A DNA stretch of 64,000 nt, taken from NCBI RefSeq assembly GCF_000215085.1, contig NC_015589.1, forward strand, positions 620,001 through 684,000, in the 5' to 3' direction. Source of the DNA: Desulforamulus ruminis DSM 2154. GTDB taxonomy: Bacteria; Bacillota; Desulfotomaculia; Desulfotomaculales; Desulfotomaculaceae. A program made the translations under genes and the position numbers. Below the pieces are notes generated by a model, which made no database searches, was not told the DNA's origin, and was given only the letters and a program-made list of their open reading frames with translations. Positions within the stretch are counted from its first letter, which is position 1, and each line of letters begins with the position of its first letter. Shown here piece after piece: positions 38,582 through 45,989 of this stretch.

Positions 38582-40168
38582 TTACTTCAATTTGGTACTG
38601 CAAATCGTTCCCGTTGTCCGATTGGCAAAGGTTACCGCCGTTCCCGTTATATCGATGCTGCCTATCCGCGTGGTGTCCGAAGTTTTAAAAACCACGGCAC
38701 CCGACTTATCAAAAATCATAATCCGGTACTTTGACAGTTCCGTTTCCTCAAAGGTGCAAATCAGATATTCATTTTGATCACCGGCAATTTTCATTCCTTC
38801 TAACACTGCCCCGTCGTTTACGTTTTTACCGTCATCATCGTAAAGGTTTCCATTTTCGGCATTCTCCCAGTAGCCCTTTCCGTTGAGAACTGCAAAGCTC
38901 CGGATTTCGACGGACGGCTGTGTTAGCTGCTTAACGAATTCTTCGTTTCCATTTTTTATGGAAATCCGATACAATGCGCCTTCACTCACGTAATACAGAT
39001 AGTCCCCTTCCTGCTGGAAGCCCATCGCTTCGTGCCTGCTCATTCGTACCGTTTCATTGGTATTGATGTTCACTCTGTAAATGCCGTTCTTCTCTGTCGC
39101 ATCTTCCTTCATATTGAAGGCGAGGATATAGAGATTTTCTCCGTCGAGAACAACATCATCCGATCCGCCGCCGCCTCTTCCGTCAGGCTCCACCTTCCAG
39201 GACCAGCCATAGAGATAATCCTGATCTCCAACCGGAATGTATTCCTCGCCAATTTTCCTGTAAAGGTTGCCTGAACCTGGCGCGTGTCCTGTCCAGTAGG
39301 TAAACACTTTATCACCAAAGGTTTTGACCTTGCTATAGCCGTTTTGTAGTTCCGTGGTGCTGCCGTCATCGTTGAGCCTGAAGATGTGGTCTGACCCCAT
39401 TATTGCGCCGCCTGTATGATAAAACAGGTGTGCCTCTCCGTTTTCAACATAGAGTCTGACATAATATAATACGTCGTTGACGGGCAACTGATAAACTGTT
39501 TTTGTCTTTGTGGGATCGGACAGCAGCGCCTGTATGATCTGTCCTTTTTTCCCTTGATAGTAGATATATTTTTTTGTCACCGTAGTGCTGTTTATCTTCC
39601 CGTCGTCATCCTTCAATATGTCGCTTCCGCCGAAGCTCGTTTGTTCAAGCTTGGGGTTGTCGGATTTGATGATGAGCCCTTCCTTAGGACTGAAATTGTA
39701 ATCCCAGCCAAATTCATTGACTGCAAACTCCCAGGTCATGGGAAAATAAGTAATATCTCGGAAGGACAGGAACGGATATTGTTGCTTAGTGTTGTCCACG
39801 ACCTTACCGTTGACTTTAATCGGAAAGGTCGCCACTGTCGCCTTGTAGCTTCCCTTGTTTGTCGTCGACGAAGAATACGGCAAATACGCAGCGGTGATGT
39901 CTGTTTTCTCAATGGCAAGTCCCTCCGCATTGCCCTTCCACTGTGTTTCCAGTCCGAGGACGCGGCAATCATTGTAGGTCATGGGGAAATATGTGATATC
40001 GTTGTACACGATAAAGGGATATTTGCTCTTACCAAGATCGATCTTGACCCCATTGACCGTAACAGGATAGGTCGGCACTGAGATGGTGACGGTCTTTGCC
40101 GTCTGTGCTCCATAGACCGATACCGGCAGCCCTGTTGTAACTAATACTGTGATTACAAAAAGTGCCAA
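38582..40168 (-). CDS. Secreted two-domain (CuAO-N-like) and beta-propeller-like protein
   Basis: This about 528-residue protein has a signal-peptide core (ALFVITVLVTTGLPVSVYGAQ), two copies of a beta-rich module with the repeated phrase DITYFPMT (near residues 56 and 124), then a long beta-rich part with repeated YYVSEG/LYRI-like blades as in DUF5050-type propellers (about 190-528). The first standard start is the TTG at 40168, but it lacks a spaced ribosome site and the usual positive N-region. The frame runs upstream through IIKGKTKKL to an ATT at 40195 just after GGGGGGTGAT, so a non-standard ATT or ATA start is possible. It is probably cell-surface. Function unknown. Confidence 0.75.
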   Translation of the reverse strand: MALFVITVLVTTGLPVSVYGAQTAKTVTISVPTYPVTVNGVKIDLGKSKYPFIVYNDITYFPMTYNDCRVLGLETQWKGNAEGLAIEKTDITAAYLPYSSSTTNKGSYKATVATFPIKVNGKVVDNTKQQYPFLSFRDITYFPMTWEFAVNEFGWDYNFSPKEGLIIKSDNPKLEQTSFGGSDILKDDDGKINSTTVTKKYIYYQGKKGQIIQALLSDPTKTKTVYQLPVNDVLYYVRLYVENGEAHLFYHTGGAIMGSDHIFRLNDDGSTTELQNGYSKVKTFGDKVFTYWTGHAPGSGNLYRKIGEEYIPVGDQDYLYGWSWKVEPDGRGGGGSDDVVLDGENLYILAFNMKEDATEKNGIYRVNINTNETVRMSRHEAMGFQQEGDYLYYVSEGALYRISIKNGNEEFVKQLTQPSVEIRSFAVLNGKGYWENAENGNLYDDDGKNVNDGAVLEGMKIAGDQNEYLICTFEETELSKYRIMIFDKSGAVVFKTSDTTRIGSIDITGTAVTFANRTTGTICSTKLK

Positions 40169-40422
40169 TAATTTTTTCGTCTTTCCTTTTATAATATCAC
40201 CCCCCTATTTACCTTTTCTTTTGATAGAGATTTTACACACTGCCATAATATCAGTTCTTCGCTTTTAACTCAATGACCATGTCTTTTGGTAAAAAAACGT
40301 AACATTTTTCTTAAGTTTCAAATTATACTGGATTCCGGGCTCGTTTAGGAGATTTTACTTTTTTTATTAAGAAATAAAATATCAAAGTCCACGAAGCAGG
40401 TTTGTGATACATCACAATCTCT

Positions 40423-40461
40423 AAAAAACAAAACAAGCCAAACATCTTACTGTCTGGCTTG
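40423..40461 (-). terminator. Terminator of the tRNA-Val/tRNA-Asp transcript
   Basis: On the minus strand CAAGCCAGACAG pairs with TGTTTGGCTTG, followed by TTTTGTTTTTT. Confidence 0.8.
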
Positions 40462-40483
40462 CTTTGATATCTTTCGATAAAAC

Positions 40484-40560
40484 TGGCGGAGCTGACGGGA
40501 GTCGAACCCGCGATCTCCTGCGTGACAGGCAGGCATGTTAGGCCACTACACCACAGCTCC
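40484..40560 (-). tRNA. tRNA-Asp (GTC)
   Basis: The 77-base cloverleaf with encoded CCA begins GGAGCTGTGGTGTAGTGG. The anticodon arm CCTGC-CTGTCAC-GCAGG gives anticodon GTC. The T-arm GGGTTCGACTCCC is intact. Confidence 0.95.
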
Positions 40561-40566
40561 AAAAAA

Positions 40567-40642
<76 letters not shown>

Positions 40643-40709
40643 TTACGTGACTCGCAAGACTTATATTAACAAAATTACAACGGATAGTCAATGTTATTTT
40701 TACTCAAAT

Positions 40710-41081
40710 TTATTTTTTCTCCCATTTATAGAATATTGCCCCGCAGTTGCAGCCGTAGGTAACCCGGTCCGTTTTTATCCCTTCAATGATGCTGAGAATG
40801 GTTACAGGGCCGTCGGCAGAGTATAGATAAGATTTACATTGGGGGCAATATTTGTTGAATCCCCGTTGTTTACCATAGATATAGGCGATGTCTTTATCCG
40901 CTGTGCAATGTACAGAAAAAGAACCGTAGTTATAATGGGAAATGTGGTGTTCATCCAGTAGGGCACGGATATTCAACAACATGATTTGCCGCTGCCTTCC
41001 GTTCTTAGTTTTGAGAAAGGTAAAGATGGATGTGTAAACTTCATTCACTTGAGAAGGGAATGGCAATACCCTGCAAGACAA
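40710..41081 (-). CDS. Small zinc-ribbon-like protein, unknown
   Basis: This about 123-residue protein has CPQC in the middle and CNCGAIFYKWEKK at the end, a likely zinc-binding ribbon, and several HY/HH residues (DEHHISHYNYG). The start is TTG at 41081, 7 bases after AAGGGAGG, and a good promoter lies 46 bases further up. A shorter start at ATG 40982 is possible, and the frame is open to 41177 but without a ribosome site there. It lies between two inverted identical tRNA-Val genes and may be co-transcribed with tRNA-Val and tRNA-Asp. Function unknown. Confidence 0.6.
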   Translation of the reverse strand: MSCRVLPFPSQVNEVYTSIFTFLKTKNGRQRQIMLLNIRALLDEHHISHYNYGSFSVHCTADKDIAYIYGKQRGFNKYCPQCKSYLYSADGPVTILSIIEGIKTDRVTYGCNCGAIFYKWEKK

Positions 41082-41126
41082 AAAAATTCCTCCCTTTTGT
41101 ACAATGGCCATAAACATAGTATAAAG

Positions 41127-41155
41127 ATAGTATATACAATGGGTGCCACTGGCAA
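41127..41155 (-). promoter_or_regulatory. Promoter of the zinc-ribbon gene and tRNA-Val/Asp
   Basis: On the minus strand TTGCCA (41150-41155) and TACTAT (41127-41132) are separated by 17 bases. Confidence 0.6.
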
Positions 41156-41176
41156 ACTTGAGGAGGAGATCATGCA

Positions 41177-41205
41177 TTGACTTGCGTATGCTTTTTTGCT
41201 AATAT
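41177..41205 (+). promoter_or_regulatory. Promoter of the tRNA-Val/tRNA-Thr transcript
   Basis: TTGACT (41177-41182) and TAATAT (41200-41205) are separated by 17 bases and lie 13 bases before the tRNA-Val gene. It is divergent from the promoter at 41127-41155. Confidence 0.65.
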
Positions 41206-41217
41206 ATTTTTTATTAC

Positions 41218-41293
<76 letters not shown>

Positions 41294-41298
41294 GACAG

Positions 41299-41374
41299 GC
41301 TGCTATAGCTCAGTAGGTAGAGCGTATCCTTGGTAAGGATAAGGTCACCGGTTCAATCCCGGTTAGCAGCTCCA
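41299..41374 (+). tRNA. tRNA-Thr (GGT)
   Basis: The 76-base cloverleaf starts GCTGCTATAGCTCAG. The anticodon arm TATCC-TTGGTAA-GGATA gives GGT, and CCA is encoded. It lies 5 bases after tRNA-Val. Confidence 0.95.
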
Positions 41375-41385
41375 TATTTTTCTTC

Positions 41386-41413
41386 GGTTTTGCCTTGAGC
41401 AAAACCTTTTTTT
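41386..41413 (+). terminator. Terminator of the tRNA-Val/Thr transcript
   Basis: GGTTTTGC and GCAAAACC form a stem around CTTGA, followed by seven T. Confidence 0.9.
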
Positions 41414-41479
41414 ATTTTTAAGCATTGTCAAGTGCTACATTTTAAGCGGAAAATTAATTAAGCAAGCTGTTTTAAAGGG

Positions 41480-43144
41480 TTATTTGGCGGGAGAATCCAA
41501 CAATTTGTCGGCTTCCTGCAAGGTGCAGGGAATTTCGTGGGTCAAGGTCATGGCAATGTTTTTCAAGTGTTCGCTAATTTTTATATAACAGTTCATTAAA
41601 TCCGTTTGCACAAGGCTAATGGATTCTTGCTCCTCTGTATCTTTTTGCATACGGGCGATATGGCTCATTTGCAGGCGGAATTGAAAATCAACCAGGTTTT
41701 CCTGTGATTCCTTGGCCTTATCCGCCATATAGCAATTGTTGGTGGCAACGGCCGTATTCACAACCTGAAGTAATTGAACGGTTTTTTGATGCAGGAGCAG
41801 CATTTCCTTTTGATCCATAGGATTAAATTCCAGGTTTTTCATGGTCATATTCTCCGCTTTACCAATGATATTTCTTTCCACCACATCCCCGATAAACTCA
41901 TATTCCCGTACAATATGGATCAGTCCCATGGCACGGTTAAATTCATCCTGGATTAAGTGATGCCTTAATAATTTGGTAAGATAGTCGTTGGTGGCCAAAG
42001 ACAACCGGTCGACTTTATCTTCCTTTTGCAGAATTTTATCCGCTTTATCCTGATTGAAGGATTGCAATAAGGGATAGATGGATTGAACCATATCCTGGAT
42101 ATGATCGGAGATATGAATAATTTCTTTTGTAGCCATGCCAATGGCCAGGTCGGGGCTGGACAACAGATTTTCATCCAGGTACTTGGGTTTCACTTGGTCA
42201 AGGTCATCCTTTCTATCCGGGACCAGGATTTCAAGAGCCTTGGCAAAGTACTGAATAAAGGGTAAGAATAGTATGGCCATGGTAATATTAAAAAAGGTAT
42301 GGGTATTGGCCACCTGAAATCCGGGGGAAGCGGTGAAAGAAGAAATCAGTTTGGATAATTGGCTGACGAAGGGGAAAAAAAGCAATACCCCGGTTATTTT
42401 AAACAGAAAATGGGCGATGGCTACCCGTTGAGACTCCCGGGATGATCCAACACTGGACAGCAGGGGGGTAAAGCTGGTGCCGATGTTTGCCCCGAGCAGC
42501 ATATAAATGGCCGGCTGCAGAGCAATCATATGCTGCATGGCTAAAAGCATAATGATACCAATGGTGGCGGCGCTGCTGGACATCAGAAAGGTGAAGAGGG
42601 CTGCCAAGGCAATATCCAACAAGGGATGATTGCTGATGTGTATTAAAATTTGACTAAAGCTTGGGTCGTTTTTTAGTGGGGACATGGTATCGGACATAAT
42701 TTTTAAGCCCAGGAACAATAGGCCAAAGCCGATGATGGCCAGGGCCATGCGTTTTCTGCGATTGGTTTTGGACCATAAAAATAAAAAAGTGCCTATGCAA
42801 ATGATGGGAAGGGACAGTTCCGTTACTTTCAAGGCAATGAGTTGAGCGGTGACGGTACTGCCGATGTCCGCCCCAAGAATAACCGCCAAAGCGTTTCTTA
42901 AACTGATGATGGAAGCGCTGGTTAACCCGATGAGCAACACCGTGGTGGCGGTGCTGCTTTGAAATACCAAGGTAATCAGCGTACCCAGGGCCAACCCGGA
43001 AACTCTGTTTTTAGTGAGATAAATAATTGTTTCGCGAAATTTTTTACCGGCTATTTTCTGTAAATTATCTTTCATTAAGGACATGCCGTATAATAAAAAG
43101 CCTACCCCGCCGATCATACTGAAGACCGTATTTTGCCAAGTCAT
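41480..43144 (-). CDS. Na+/phosphate cotransporter family protein with PhoU-like domain
   Basis: This 554-residue protein has two Na/Pi symporter repeats. The QSST motif appears as LVFQSSTATTVLLIGLTSAS in the first and as LMSSSAATIGIIMLLA plus LLGANIGTSFTPLL in the second. A cytoplasmic PhoU-like helical domain follows from about residue 340. The family takes up phosphate with sodium. The ATG start has GGGGGCGG upstream. It stands alone, downstream of no obvious Pho box, and faces the tRNA cluster. Confidence 0.93.
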   Translation of the reverse strand: MTWQNTVFSMIGGVGFLLYGMSLMKDNLQKIAGKKFRETIIYLTKNRVSGLALGTLITLVFQSSTATTVLLIGLTSASIISLRNALAVILGADIGSTVTAQLIALKVTELSLPIICIGTFLFLWSKTNRRKRMALAIIGFGLLFLGLKIMSDTMSPLKNDPSFSQILIHISNHPLLDIALAALFTFLMSSSAATIGIIMLLAMQHMIALQPAIYMLLGANIGTSFTPLLSSVGSSRESQRVAIAHFLFKITGVLLFFPFVSQLSKLISSFTASPGFQVANTHTFFNITMAILFLPFIQYFAKALEILVPDRKDDLDQVKPKYLDENLLSSPDLAIGMATKEIIHISDHIQDMVQSIYPLLQSFNQDKADKILQKEDKVDRLSLATNDYLTKLLRHHLIQDEFNRAMGLIHIVREYEFIGDVVERNIIGKAENMTMKNLEFNPMDQKEMLLLHQKTVQLLQVVNTAVATNNCYMADKAKESQENLVDFQFRLQMSHIARMQKDTEEQESISLVQTDLMNCYIKISEHLKNIAMTLTHEIPCTLQEADKLLDSPAK

Positions 43145-43310
43145 AAGACCGCCCCCAATGAAAAAAATAATGTTAAAAAAATGTTAATTTTATTAAGGAT
43201 ATGTAAAATAATTAATTCGTGCAAGCTTTAATTATAATTATATTAAGTATAAATTCTTAAGTAAAAGCCCTTTGACGAGGTTTTTCTTCTTTTGTTAACG
43301 GTTCCGGGGC
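43145..43310. other. Divergent AT-rich region
   Basis: No gene is seen between the Na/Pi gene and the tRNA-Thr promoter. The region should hold the Na/Pi promoter on the minus strand. Confidence 0.45.
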
Positions 43311-43339
43311 TTGCATAATCAACGAGCTTTTGGTAGTAT
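43311..43339 (+). promoter_or_regulatory. Promoter of tRNA-Thr (CGT)
   Basis: TTGCAT (43311-43316) and TAGTAT (43334-43339) are separated by 17 bases, about 54 bases before the tRNA. Confidence 0.6.
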
Positions 43340-43392
43340 AGCTATGGATCAATTTCCACTTAAAAGGAGCAAGGTTTGCTTTCCTTATATAC

Positions 43393-43468
43393 GCTACCGT
43401 GGCTCAGTTGGTAGAGCAGCTGATTCGTAATCAGCAGGTCGCCGGTTCAAATCCGGCCGGTAGCTCCA
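43393..43468 (+). tRNA. tRNA-Thr (CGT)
   Basis: The 76-base cloverleaf begins GCTACCGTGGCTCAG. The anticodon arm GCTGA-TTCGTAA-TCAGC gives CGT, and CCA is encoded. Confidence 0.95.
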
Positions 43469-43476
43469 AGGTTATT

Positions 43477-43520
43477 AGGCTGAAACAGTGCAGGATCGTA
43501 TCTGTTTCAGCCTGATTTTT
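43477..43520 (+). terminator. Terminator after tRNA-Thr (CGT)
   Basis: AGGCTGAAACAG pairs with CTGTTTCAGCCT, followed by GATTTTTTT. Confidence 0.9.
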
Positions 43521-43618
43521 TTATGCTGCACTGAAAACAATGTCAGATGAAGTATTGATTAAATTACCGATTATTTATATTTTATATGCCTTCTGGGCGA
43601 TAAAGCGAATTTACTGCA

Positions 43619-43647
43619 TTGACCTAATGATAGTGCCATGATAAAGT
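43619..43647 (+). promoter_or_regulatory. Promoter of the methyltransferase leader
   Basis: TTGACC (43619-43624) and TAAAGT (43642-43647) are separated by 17 bases. Transcription from here gives a leader of about 210 bases before the methyltransferase start. Confidence 0.65.
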
Positions 43648-43673
43648 AAGTTAAAGAAAAAGGGAGTGTATTG

Positions 43674-43691
43674 ATGTCGGTAATTCTGTAA
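43674..43691 (+). CDS. Leader peptide MSVIL
   Basis: ATG TCG GTA ATT CTG TAA follows AAAGGGAGTG at a good spacing and lies about 20 bases after the predicted transcription start. Its last codons and stop overlap the 5' arm of a long stem, as in leader peptides that sense ribosome stalling. The peptide has no role of its own that I can infer. Confidence 0.6.
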   Translation: MSVIL

Positions 43692-43825
43692 GGATTTAAG
43701 TTAAGCGCATGAGATGAGCAGTTGTTCTGCTCTTGTTTGTGTTGTCAAAACTGCCTTACAGATTGAACGAACATCCATTTTTATAATGGTGTAATTTGTA
43801 GCGCAGTAGTATACTGCGCTTTTTT
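43686..43825 (+). promoter_or_regulatory. Attenuator leader with stem and intrinsic terminator
   Basis: CTGTAAGG (43686-43693) pairs with CCTTACAG (43754-43761), enclosing a GAGCAG/CTGCTC hairpin. A terminator follows: AGCGCAGTA-TACTGCGCT (43800-43820) with a run of six T. It stands 40 bases before the methyltransferase start codon. The arrangement of leader peptide, upstream stem and terminator is that of ribosome-mediated transcription attenuation, as known for antibiotic-resistance genes in Firmicutes. Confidence 0.7.
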
Positions 43826-43866
43826 GTTTTCTTTCTATAGGGCGAAAATTAGAAAGGAAGATTATC

Positions 43867-44592
43867 ATGTATTCATTTACAGACCAGTTTATGTCCAACG
43901 ATAAAAATGCAGAGTTCTTAAAAGCCACTATGATGGGGCCAAACGCCATGCGATTGGCAGAGGAATTGGCGTCACACCTGAACATCAAAGAGAATATGCG
44001 AATCCTTGACCTCGGTTGCGGGTGCGGTCTTTCCACACTTTTGTTAGCAAAAAAATATGGTGCGTCCGTTTTCGCTGCCGACCTTTGGATTTCGCCCACT
44101 GAAAACTATGAGCGTTTTCAGTCTATCGGGATTGAGGATAAGACTGTTCCGATTTCTGTAGACGCGACCAAAGGTTTGCCTTTTGCAAACGGATATTTTG
44201 ACCTGTTGTTCACCGTCGATGCCTATCATTATTTCGGTGATACGGCAGAAATGCTCCCGTCGCTCATTCCTTTTGTGAAAAAGGGCGGCTATATCGCCGT
44301 GGCTATTCCCGGATTAAAATACGAATTCGGGGAAAATATTCCCGAGGCAATGCAGCCGTTTTGGAATAGCGAGGTGGAAAGAACCTTGCACTCTCTTGAT
44401 TGGTGGAAGGATTTATGGCAGAGAGCAGAGGGCATTGAAATGGTAGACATTCGTGAAATGGCTTGCTGCAAGCAGGCATGGAGAGAATGGCTGACCGCCT
44501 ACCATCCCGTTGTCGCTGGTGACATCAAAATGATGGAGGCCGAGGGCGGCAAGTATTTTAATCTAGTTCAGTTGATTGCTAAAGTCGTTTAA
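43867..44592 (+). CDS. SAM-dependent methyltransferase under attenuator control
   Basis: This 241-residue class I methyltransferase has the SAM loop ILDLGCGCGLSTLLLA (motif I), an acidic end of strand 2 (VFAADLW), the motif II region LPFANGYFDLLFTVDAYHYFG and LIPFVKKGGYIAVAIPG. It resembles small-molecule methyltransferases of the UbiE/cyclopropane type more than Erm-type rRNA methylases, and the substrate is unknown. The ATG start follows AGAAAGGAAG. The long leader with a peptide and terminator suggests induction by a translation inhibitor or amino acid shortage. The neighbouring tRNA-Thr and slightly different codon use hint at acquisition by transfer, which is only suggestive. Confidence 0.85.
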   Translation: MYSFTDQFMSNDKNAEFLKATMMGPNAMRLAEELASHLNIKENMRILDLGCGCGLSTLLLAKKYGASVFAADLWISPTENYERFQSIGIEDKTVPISVDATKGLPFANGYFDLLFTVDAYHYFGDTAEMLPSLIPFVKKGGYIAVAIPGLKYEFGENIPEAMQPFWNSEVERTLHSLDWWKDLWQRAEGIEMVDIREMACCKQAWREWLTAYHPVVAGDIKMMEAEGGKYFNLVQLIAKVV

Positions 44593-44746
44593 TTATATTT
44601 TCCGTGTTGCCGTTTACCTTAGTGCCCAAGGGCGCGCCTAATAAGCATAATGCCAAGTCCACGAAACACCACTTACAAAATATGGTATTATGAGGCTGCT
44701 GTGGAGGCGGGAACAGAGGCAATTCATAAGAAATAGGTGTACTTTC
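44593..44746. other. Intergenic, no gene supported
   Basis: No ribosome site or credible frame is seen in either direction. Confidence 0.45.
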
Positions 44747-44778
44747 AAAAAACATGTCCAAATTGAGGACATGTTTTT
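44747..44778. terminator. Bidirectional terminator
   Basis: AAAAACATGTCC and GGACATGTTTTT pair around AAATTGA. It lies between the methyltransferase and the convergent pseudouridine synthase gene. Confidence 0.85.
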
Positions 44779-44796
44779 GCTTTTGCTTGAATGCCA

Positions 44797-45696
44797 TTAC
44801 AGTGAAGCGTCCAGGACTCGAACCATATCTTCCGGCAAAGGGATTTGAAAAGATAAAGCCTGGCTTGTTCTCGGGTGCAGGAAACTGATTTGGTCGGCGT
44901 GTAGACAGTGCCGTTTTATTTGGGCCATAGGACCGCCGTAAAGTTGATCTCCCACTAAGGGATGCCCCAAGTGAGCTAAGTGGACTCTGATCTGATGGGT
45001 CCGGCCTGTTTCAGGCATTAAACGGATCATTGTACAGGTTGGAAAATGTTCTAGAACCTTTATGTAGGTTACCGCCCGTTGGCCTTCCCCGGAAATTTGC
45101 CGCTTGGTGGTTTTTCCCTCACATTTCTCCATCGGTAGATCCACACAGCTTGGCAGGTCCCTGAAGCTTCCGTGAACCAGCGCGATGTAGGAGCGGGATA
45201 GTTTTTTCTGCTGCCTCTGAAGAAATATTTTTTGAGCGCTAAAAGAGTTTTTAGCCACTAAGACAAGCCCCGAGGTGTTGCGGTCAATCCGATGGACCGG
45301 GTGAAAGCTTGCCTGCTGCCGCTCCTGAGACCAGTGATAAAGAAGCCCGTTGGCCAAGGTTCCCGAGGGGTGGGCCAGGGTGGGATGGACGCAGAGGCCG
45401 GGGGGTTTATTGACCAACGCCATATCCTGATCTTCATACAGGATTTCCAGCGAGAGCGGTTCCGGTTTTAAATAGGGATTATCCGGCGGGGCGGGATAAA
45501 ACAAAACCACCTCATCGCCGGTGGCCACCGCCTTGCGCCAGGTGGCCTCGTACCCATTGCACAGGATTTTCCCCTTGTTTCTGAGCTTTTTAAGGGCTCT
45601 GTCGGAGATATCCATGGATTTAAGAAATTCTCTTATGGGTTTGCCATGGTGGATTTCTTCTACTTTTAAGACAACTTGATTGTGTGCAAAATTCAA
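44797..45696 (-). CDS. RluA/RluD family pseudouridine synthase
   Basis: This about 299-residue enzyme converts uridine to pseudouridine in 23S rRNA or tRNA. An N-terminal S4-like RNA-binding region is visible (SDRALKKLRNKGKILCNG). The catalytic motif HRIDRNTSGLVLVAK contains the catalytic Asp, and the late segment RTHQIRVHLAHLGHPLVGD is typical of the RluA group. The start is TTG at 45696, with GGGGGGA seven bases upstream; the longer frame to 45732 includes that ribosome site. The target uridine is not predictable. Confidence 0.92.
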   Translation of the reverse strand: MNFAHNQVVLKVEEIHHGKPIREFLKSMDISDRALKKLRNKGKILCNGYEATWRKAVATGDEVVLFYPAPPDNPYLKPEPLSLEILYEDQDMALVNKPPGLCVHPTLAHPSGTLANGLLYHWSQERQQASFHPVHRIDRNTSGLVLVAKNSFSAQKIFLQRQQKKLSRSYIALVHGSFRDLPSCVDLPMEKCEGKTTKRQISGEGQRAVTYIKVLEHFPTCTMIRLMPETGRTHQIRVHLAHLGHPLVGDQLYGGPMAQIKRHCLHADQISFLHPRTSQALSFQIPLPEDMVRVLDASL

Positions 45697-45867
45697 TTCA
45701 GTTCCCCCCATAGCAGTTCTGCTCCCTGCCAAAAGAATCTATCCTGATTATACACGTAGTTTTTTAGGTTGTTAAATCATTTTCAATGGAAAGAGGAGAA
45801 CGGCTTAAAAATGAGGAATTTATAAAAAAACATAGGATTAGCGCCGTAATCAATCTGCAGCCGGAGT

Positions 45868-45897
45868 TTGCTAAATAAGGTCATTTTTAAGTATAAT
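45868..45897 (+). promoter_or_regulatory. Predicted promoter of prfC
   Basis: TTGCTA (45868-45873) and TATAAT (45892-45897) are separated by 18 bases, about 93 bases before the ATG at 45990. Confidence 0.55.
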
Positions 45898-45989
45898 TTT
45901 AAAGTCTGCAGAAAGAGCGGACGGATCGTCTTTAATTTGTAGTGGATCCACTTTTTATTCGGCCAGAATCGGAGGATGTTAAACGTAGT

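Noticed and set aside
44579-44797. 72-codon minus-strand frame between the methyltransferase and the pseudouridine synthase
   Set aside because: It includes the terminator hairpin at 44747-44778 and lacks a ribosome site.
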